NCBI GenBank assembly: GCA_946803715.1
Contig: CAMPET010000083.1
Coordinates: 215,412 to 227,128, forward strand
Direction: 5' to 3'
Source: Beroe ovata
Taxonomy: Eukaryota; Ctenophora; Nuda; Beroida; Beroidae
Length of the DNA stretch: 11,717 bases
Part shown: positions 6,613-11,717 of the stretch, in pieces
Numbering within the stretch: position 1 is the first letter of the stretch
Layout of the letters: each line of letters begins with the position of its first letter
The notes under the pieces: generated by a model
Seen by the model: only the letters and a program-made list of their open reading frames with translations
The model's database searches: none
What the model was told of the DNA's origin: nothing
Position numbers and translations under genes: made by a program

Positions 6613-9600
6613 TCACAAGTGAATGTCGCGGGTACAAATGCGACAGTTGTGAAGCAAAATTGAAAAACAAATTGAAGATATCTCATAACCAAGACCTGCC
6701 CAGTCTTCTACTTCTTCTGCTGAACTAGTCAGAAATATCATAATTACGTCACAAAATGTAAATACTGAGGGTGTAATGAGCGGATACCTCATCGGCTTCA
6801 TTGAATAGCAAATACATAGCACTGAAATATTGCTTGAAAATGCACAAAAATAATAAACACACCATAACTGGCGGCGGTCCACACGATAATTCTGTCCAAT
6901 AATTCTGTCCGATAATTGAACGTTAAGAAAGGAACATGGTTAAGAATTCTGTCCAATTTATTGACCGTGAAGTGACTTTGATACCCTCCCATACTCTGTT
7001 TATAAGGTACCATCTCATGTGACTATTCGTTCTCAGGACCATACTTCTCATCTCTGAGTCCAACTCTGCCGAGTTGTAGTGCTCAGCTGCAGAAGAGAGG
7101 GAGGATTTTTAAGTGCCCCGATTTGGTGAAGTTTAAATTTGGTGATACAATCGAGCACCGAAAAGTGGGGGGAAGACTCACCTCTTTGCACGAGCATGTC
7201 AATAATCTTCTGAATTTCAGGATCCTCCTCTCGTGTTTCATCAGCGTATGTTTCATCCGATATTGTGTCCTTCTTTACCTGAATAGAAAATACCGATCAG
7301 AAAATATAAACTTGTGTTTGAGAAATAATTGCCGATTGAGGAATGAGGATTGATGCGAATGCAATTTCACACAATCGCCATCGAGTCTAGTTCAACCTTC
7401 ACGAAAGGAGGTTTAGAGCTGAATGTGAAGTGCGATTCCTGCTTCCGCGGTAGAATATGGGCCGGATCAGCACACTTCAGGAAATGCTCCGCAAGCTCCG
7501 GGATATCCTTCTTACAGTACTCATCAAAATCCCGCAGCTCAAAGTGGCACTTGGAGATCGTGTGGTTCTTCGAGCCGAGTCGTCGGCGGACGGAAACATT
7601 GTACTTTTTGTCCCGGTTCAGACTGGTGGATTTCTGGACTGATTTGCCGGGGGATTGTGGCGGTAAGTTGGAGAGAAGGACTTCGTCAGAGTGCCTGTCG
7701 TCGAGAATTTTGTCGTCCACTATTCGTCGTATCCGTTTACTGAGTCTACGAACCAGATTCGACCTGAAACACAACGGGTTGAATAGTGATTGGAGGAGGA
7801 TGGGCTTCCTCCCCACTTCCGTCTAAAATATCATAGCTTTCTGCTGTACTCATAACTCTGGCTCAATGCCAGTGAATTTAGATAAGCACAAAAATATATC
7901 CATCCCAGTCCAGCCATTCACAGAGCACAACCACAGCAGCGCATGTCTACATTGGGACATACCAACCCTTGTTCCTTGGTCTTGGCTATAGGTCAACATT
8001 TACCACGGCTCATTATGACAGTTATCATGAACTCCCATAAAATTCTTAGCTTCCTTGATTATAATCCAAGTCCAAGACCTCATAATGAGAGGGGGAGAGA
8101 GGGAGAGTAAGATTATGAGGGAGTTGGTAATATGCCTGCATACATCTCTGTATATTACGTGAGTCTAATAAACGTAGCCTCCTCTAAATAAGAGGGAGGG
8201 GTTGTATATGTGTGTGTGTGGCATCGTGCCAAACTAGTCTCTCTCTCTCGCTCAGTGGTGTACTCTATTATACAATGGATCATATGATGATAATGATGCA
8301 CTGGATGAGGTATAATTAGTGTCACGTGACTCCACTAACGCTCACGTTATGAGGGAGACGTGTGGTCGTTATTCCAGCTGTACATAACACACACGTATTA
8401 TATAGTGGTCAATGACCAGCTACTCAGCACCTACCTCACCGCCACCCACACACACAGACACACACACAGACACACACACACACACACACAGACAGCCACA
8501 GACACACATAACAGTAACACCGGTCCTAAGTTATACTGGATTCGCTGTATATTATAATGGAGACACATAGTGTCATGCAGACGAATAGGGCCCGAACAGA
8601 GTCATGAAGTGATACGATAGAGACTTGTAATTGTGCCAGAAAACATGGTAGGATGTGACTATCCCAATCTGCAATAAGTCCAAGTATTAACAGCCCCATG
8701 ACCCCACTCTGGCCAGAGTACCAGAGGGTGTGAGAACACACAAGTCTAGAAGTTTGCTCTGGAAGGTAAAACTCATGGAGTTCAAATGGAAATATTCAAT
8801 CTTTCAATCCCACCATCTAACAAATCGTTCGCTTTAAGAGCGTCAATCCTTACGGATGATACTGTTAATCGGTCCCAACTAACATCCCAGCAGGTCTTGG
8901 TCTCTTGGATGGAGTAGATGACATCCTGGCCTCAGCGGTAGTCACTGCCTACTCTCTGAGTTTGCACCGCTGTTGACACAGCTGACACTAGACTCCTGTG
9001 TCTAGTTGCAGTCTTATCCTATGATTGATAGTATTATTGTATATACTTGGGAGTCCTTGGGGTTGACTAGCAGATGTTGGCCTCTGGGACCCGGCGAAAG
9101 GGTTTCAGATTCTACTGAGACTAGAAACCGGTGACCACTAAAGAAGAAGTATCAGAAAGCAGTGACACGTTAGGTAGTGGCGGAACAGCTACATGCTAGT
9201 GCTATAACAGGACAGAATGATAAACAGTGGCAAGACGGAGACATATGGTGTCGACTCAAAACCACGAAAATGTGATGATATGCTGTCTCGATGGCGACCA
9301 AGTTATGTGCTAGATACCGTCTGACATTGGTGTGCAAGCTATCTGGAGGCAAAATTCTATTCCCATGCCAGGAAATGATAAATGCTGATCATACAGAATG
9401 ACATGGCATAAATCCGCCACTATAGCCACTACTTCTCAACACGTTGGGAAGGGTGTCGCCGGAAAGCGGACACTCATTGGCAATAATTCATGGACCGGCC
9501 AATGGTCCTATTAATCCTAATTTATCCTAATTAATCCTAATTAATCCTAATTTATCCTAATTAATGCTAACGGGGAGATAGATCGACTCACTTGCGAGCA

Positions 9601-9671
9601 GTGTCTGATTTCTCTGACTTTGGTAAGGAGTTACCGTGTTCTGCAGCTGATGTTCCGTGTTCCATTGTCAT
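6613..9671 (-). CDS. Unrecognised four-exon protein, about 216 residues (exons 9671-9592, 7763-7397, 7278-7182, 6719-6613)
   Basis: I do not recognise this protein. The model rests on splice signals and phase. Exon 1 starts at an ATG with an in-frame TAA seven codons upstream and ends at the strong donor GTGAGT in phase 2. Exon 2 starts after TTGTGTTTCAG with exactly one base to finish that codon. Exon 3 starts after TTTTCTATTCAG, is open only in phase 0, and ends at GTGAGT in phase 1. Exon 4 starts after TAGTTCAG with two bases to finish the codon and reaches TGA. The protein begins with a Ser/Glu/Lys-rich, probably disordered stretch, then a basic segment (LVRRLSKRIRR), a possibly folded middle with several Cys and His (HTISKCHFELRDFDEYC), an acidic linker (YADETREEDPEIQ) and a short hydrophobic tail (ISSICFSILL). 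No signal peptide is seen. The exon 2 donor is the weak point: GTTGAA after 7397 or GTGAAG after 7403 would fit phase 0. Without that splice, translation stops at 7367 (158 residues). Confidence 0.68.
6720..7181 (-). other. Intron 3 of the minus-strand gene with short direct repeats
   Basis: The 462-bp intron has donor GTGAGT and a tandem acceptor CAGCAG. On the + strand ATAATTCTGTCC occurs at 6886-6897 and 6899-6910, and AATTCTGTCC again at 6945-6954. No exon was found inside it. Confidence 0.55.
8321..8330. promoter_or_regulatory. Second GTCACGTGAC palindrome (CLEAR/USF-type E-box)
   Basis: This is the same 10-bp palindrome as in front of GLRX5, here inside intron 1 of the minus-strand gene. 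Regulatory use is only a possibility. Confidence 0.35.
8447..8508 (+). repeat. (CA)n microsatellite with GACA interruptions
   Basis: About 62 bp of CA repeat, interrupted by GA at several points and by GCCA near 8494. A short TG run at 8209-8220 lies nearby. Confidence 0.93.
9511..9570. repeat. Six-copy 10-bp tandem repeat TTAATCCTAA/TTTATCCTAA in order ABAABA
   Basis: Six units of exactly 10 bp run without gaps; units 2 and 5 carry TTT in place of TTA at the start, and unit 6 has GCTAA. The order makes two copies of a 30-bp block. The array ends 15-20 bp from the donor of exon 1 of the minus-strand gene, inside its first intron. Confidence 0.95.
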
Positions 9672-10219
9672 GCTAGTGATAGTGGGTAGTTAGCAAGGGT
9701 AAACTGTGATAGTTCAGTTGAACTTTGAATCAATGAGGTGAATCAATGGGGTAAATTAATGAAAATGGGGGATGAAATTTGGAAACTGAGAACTTAGTCT
9801 AAAATAATCTTGGTTAAGATTTCGTTATCACATTGTTAGCAACCGAAGAACAACAGGGGTGACTGATAAACAAAGATGAAACAAAATCATACTACTCCTC
9901 CCCTCTCCCTCACTTTGAACAGTTGAGGCGTTGTGAGTGTTCTAGAAGAAATACAGCAGGCTCACAAGAAGCAAGGGACACACGCAAGATGCAGGCATTA
10001 TAATCACTGCAATTCATAGAATAATGATCACTGCCGGTTATTAGCATAAATATTCCATGTGATAGACTGGCATTATAGATTCCATAGACATATATATGCA
10101 GTCCATTGGACATCAGTATTTACTGTGTAAAACTTGGCATGTGGCCGCCCCTCCACTATTACAAGAAAGACTCCGCGAGTATAATATACTGCCTGCATCC
10201 AGCGTCACCAGTATGGGGT

Positions 10220-10278
10220 AGTAATAATATAACTTTGCAGAGTAATAATAACTTTGCGGAGTAATAATAACTTTGCGG
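10220..10278 (+). repeat. Three-copy 19-21 bp tandem repeat
   Basis: AGTAATAATA(TA)ACTTTGC[AG]G units lie at 10220-10240, 10241-10259 and 10260-10278; the last two are identical 19-mers and the first carries a 2-bp insertion. Confidence 0.92.
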
Positions 10279-11675
10279 AGTGGTGTAGAGGTGCCCCACA
10301 GTGTGGTATTTTCCATGTAATTGCTCATCCTCGAATAAATACTAACATCGCTACGATCCATGAGCCAAATGACGTGTAGCACATTATTGATAGAGAGCTG
10401 GGAGGTGAAATTGATGGTAAGTTACGAGTTAATAGCCAGCAACATGGAATTGTTGAACTGCCACCGTTACAGATAACAGACATTGTTACATAGTATAGGG
10501 GTATCTAGGGAATGGGAAAAGAGATAGTCTGCGGTTAAACCCCGTGGACGTTACCATTAAATTAGATCGAAACATCACATGGAACCTTTCACTCTTTAAT
10601 ACACGTGGAGTAGAGGTCGTTATCAAAACCAAAAAGTGATAACAAAGCTCATGTTTTCTGCATGAAACCAATAAAAAATGTGACTGCCAGATACAAAATT
10701 TTCGCACAAGGTACCGAAATGAATTGACATTGGAACACTGCAAGTGCATACAGAAGGTTCCTGAACGCTGAATATTATGACCTACTACTTCCCGATATCT
10801 AAACAAGGAATGCATTCTCTCCAATACACCTCACACAGCATAATAATAAGGATATGTGAGATCATCACATAGCTCTCTCCCTCTCCACTTCCCCTCTCTC
10901 TCTCTACCTCACTCAATTATATCACGCGCATATATCACGGGTATGTAACGGGTTATAACGATAGGTCGCAACGCAAATCCTTGGATCCCAGCCAACTTGA
11001 GATGATAAATACAAAGTTCATGGCGGCAGTACACTCATGCGATAGCTATACTACTGCTACTTTAGTAACGGATAGTGTCGAAAAAGATAGAGATTCAGTG
11101 ATAGTTACAAGGTGTCTCAGTGGTGCTATAATTGGAAGTGTTGTCTAACTCAGTAAGCAATTAAACTAATCAAATGAACACTCCTGAGTAATGGGGGTAC
11201 TTAGCAACCCACTAAGCAACCAATTAGGACTCAGTTGAAGCAGGGATGAGAGACAGGTTCGGGACTAGCTACTGCTAGATGAGTGGACACCGCTTGAGCT
11301 AGTCACAGAATGGATGTAACGGTCAGTAGCGTATACTGTGTCACACAGTGACATGCTATGATTCCAGTGACCGAATTCCCAGTGGGTGACTGCGGTGATG
11401 TTATGGAAATAATAAACACCGATATCGAATTCCAATTAAAACTAATTTAATGCCTTGCTATTCTTGGATACTCGTCATAATATGACATACAGAGGAAACC
11501 GAAATGAAGAAGTGGGTTCAAACTTTTGGGTCTATAACACGGAATTAATAAGTGATGATAACTGTGTGATAACTGTGTGATGAGAACTGAGAAGATTTTC
11601 ATATAGTCAAGCTAATAAACATTAGACAGCAATTTGATGCTGGCAGTAATGCGGGACAATGCGAAGTGAGCAGTG

Positions 11676-11677
<2 letters not shown>

Positions 11678-11717
<40 letters not shown>
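11678..11717 (+). repeat. (CA)n microsatellite running off the window end
   Basis: Forty bases of pure CA repeat reach the right edge, so its full length is unknown. Confidence 0.95.

Larger units (their letters stand above)
7764..9591 (-). other. Intron 1 of the minus-strand gene, 1.8 kb
   Basis: The intron runs from the GTGAGT donor at 9591 to the TTTCAG acceptor at 7764. It is far longer than other introns in the window and contains a GA-rich stretch near 8088-8110, short TG and long CA runs, a second CLEAR-type palindrome and a 10-bp tandem repeat by the donor. A 7-bp inverted repeat ACTAGAC/GTCTAGT lies at 8987-9006. No internal exon could be supported on either strand. Confidence 0.55.
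9672..11717. other. Right flank, no supported gene
   Basis: Upstream side of the minus-strand gene, so its promoter and 5' UTR should lie in the left part, but no core promoter motif is clear. The longer open frames (for example 10486-10824 on the minus strand) lack recognisable domains, and their composition resembles the surrounding noncoding sequence. Small inverted repeats occur, such as GACTAGCT at 11263-11270 with AGCTAGTC at 11297-11304. Distal exons or long introns of another gene cannot be excluded. Confidence 0.4.

Noticed and set aside
7350-7826. 158-codon + strand open frame
   Set aside because: It is the antisense shadow of exon 2 of the minus-strand gene, which has an acceptor, phase agreement and more protein-like composition.
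8895-8980. Exon-like + strand stretch after CCCAGCAG encoding LGLLDGVDDILASAVV
   Set aside because: It reaches a stop after about 26 codons, has no partner exon that I could find, and lies within an intron of the opposite-strand gene.
8929-9115. tRNA-derived SINE with A-box-like GGCCTCAGCGGTAG and B-box-like GGTTTCAGATTC
   Set aside because: The two boxes are about 170 bp apart, much too far for a tRNA-type promoter, and no tail or target duplication is visible.
10379-10420. Exon-like GAGCTGGGAGGTGAAATTGATG followed by a strong GTAAGT donor
   Set aside because: No convincing acceptor or pyrimidine tract lies upstream and no further exons were found, so a lone donor match is not enough.
10486-10824. 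112-codon minus-strand open frame
   Set aside because: It has no recognisable domain, an amino-acid mix typical of AT-rich noncoding DNA and no splice or promoter context.
11325-11350. Small hairpin ACTGTG-TCA-CACAGT
   Set aside because: A six-base stem is expected by chance in this length and nothing around it suggests an RNA gene or regulatory element.

Overview
The window looks like nuclear DNA of an invertebrate animal with a compact genome. All recognisable genes are eukaryotic and split by introns with GT-AG ends. In the left 5 kb the introns are short (77 to 240 bp) and three genes follow each other head to tail on the + strand, separated by about 380 and 570 bp. The proteins belong to animal families (SPRTN, a ZDHHC2/15/20-type palmitoyltransferase, GLRX5). 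A sponge or another small-genome invertebrate would fit, but no species can be named from the sequence. Nothing bacterial or viral was recognised.

Layout. 29-1907 (+): the last three exons of SPRTN, the DNA-protein crosslink protease; its 5' exons lie left of the window. 2289-3620 (+): a complete four-exon, 333-residue DHHC palmitoyltransferase with four membrane spans. 4188-4804 (+): a complete three-exon, 133-residue mitochondrial monothiol glutaredoxin, GLRX5. 4805-6612: a gene-free interval between convergent gene ends, holding a 115-bp MITE-like element with 5-bp target duplication and an array of six 109-124 bp tandem repeats. 9671-6613 (-): a four-exon gene of about 216 residues that I reconstructed from splice signals and matching phases and whose product I do not recognise; its first intron is 1.8 kb and carries simple repeats. 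9672-11717: no exon I can support; short tandem repeats, small inverted repeats and a terminal CA run.

The three left genes have unrelated jobs (nuclear DNA repair, membrane protein lipidation, mitochondrial iron-sulfur cluster transfer), so their proximity probably reflects genome compactness, not a shared pathway. The features most worth a second look are the SPRTN orthologue, whose tail has three zinc fingers of UBZ type joined by repeat linkers plus SUMO-interaction-like motifs, an 18-bp-periodic array of splice-donor-like sequences inside its last coding exon, the unrecognised minus-strand gene, and the two repeat structures between the convergent genes.
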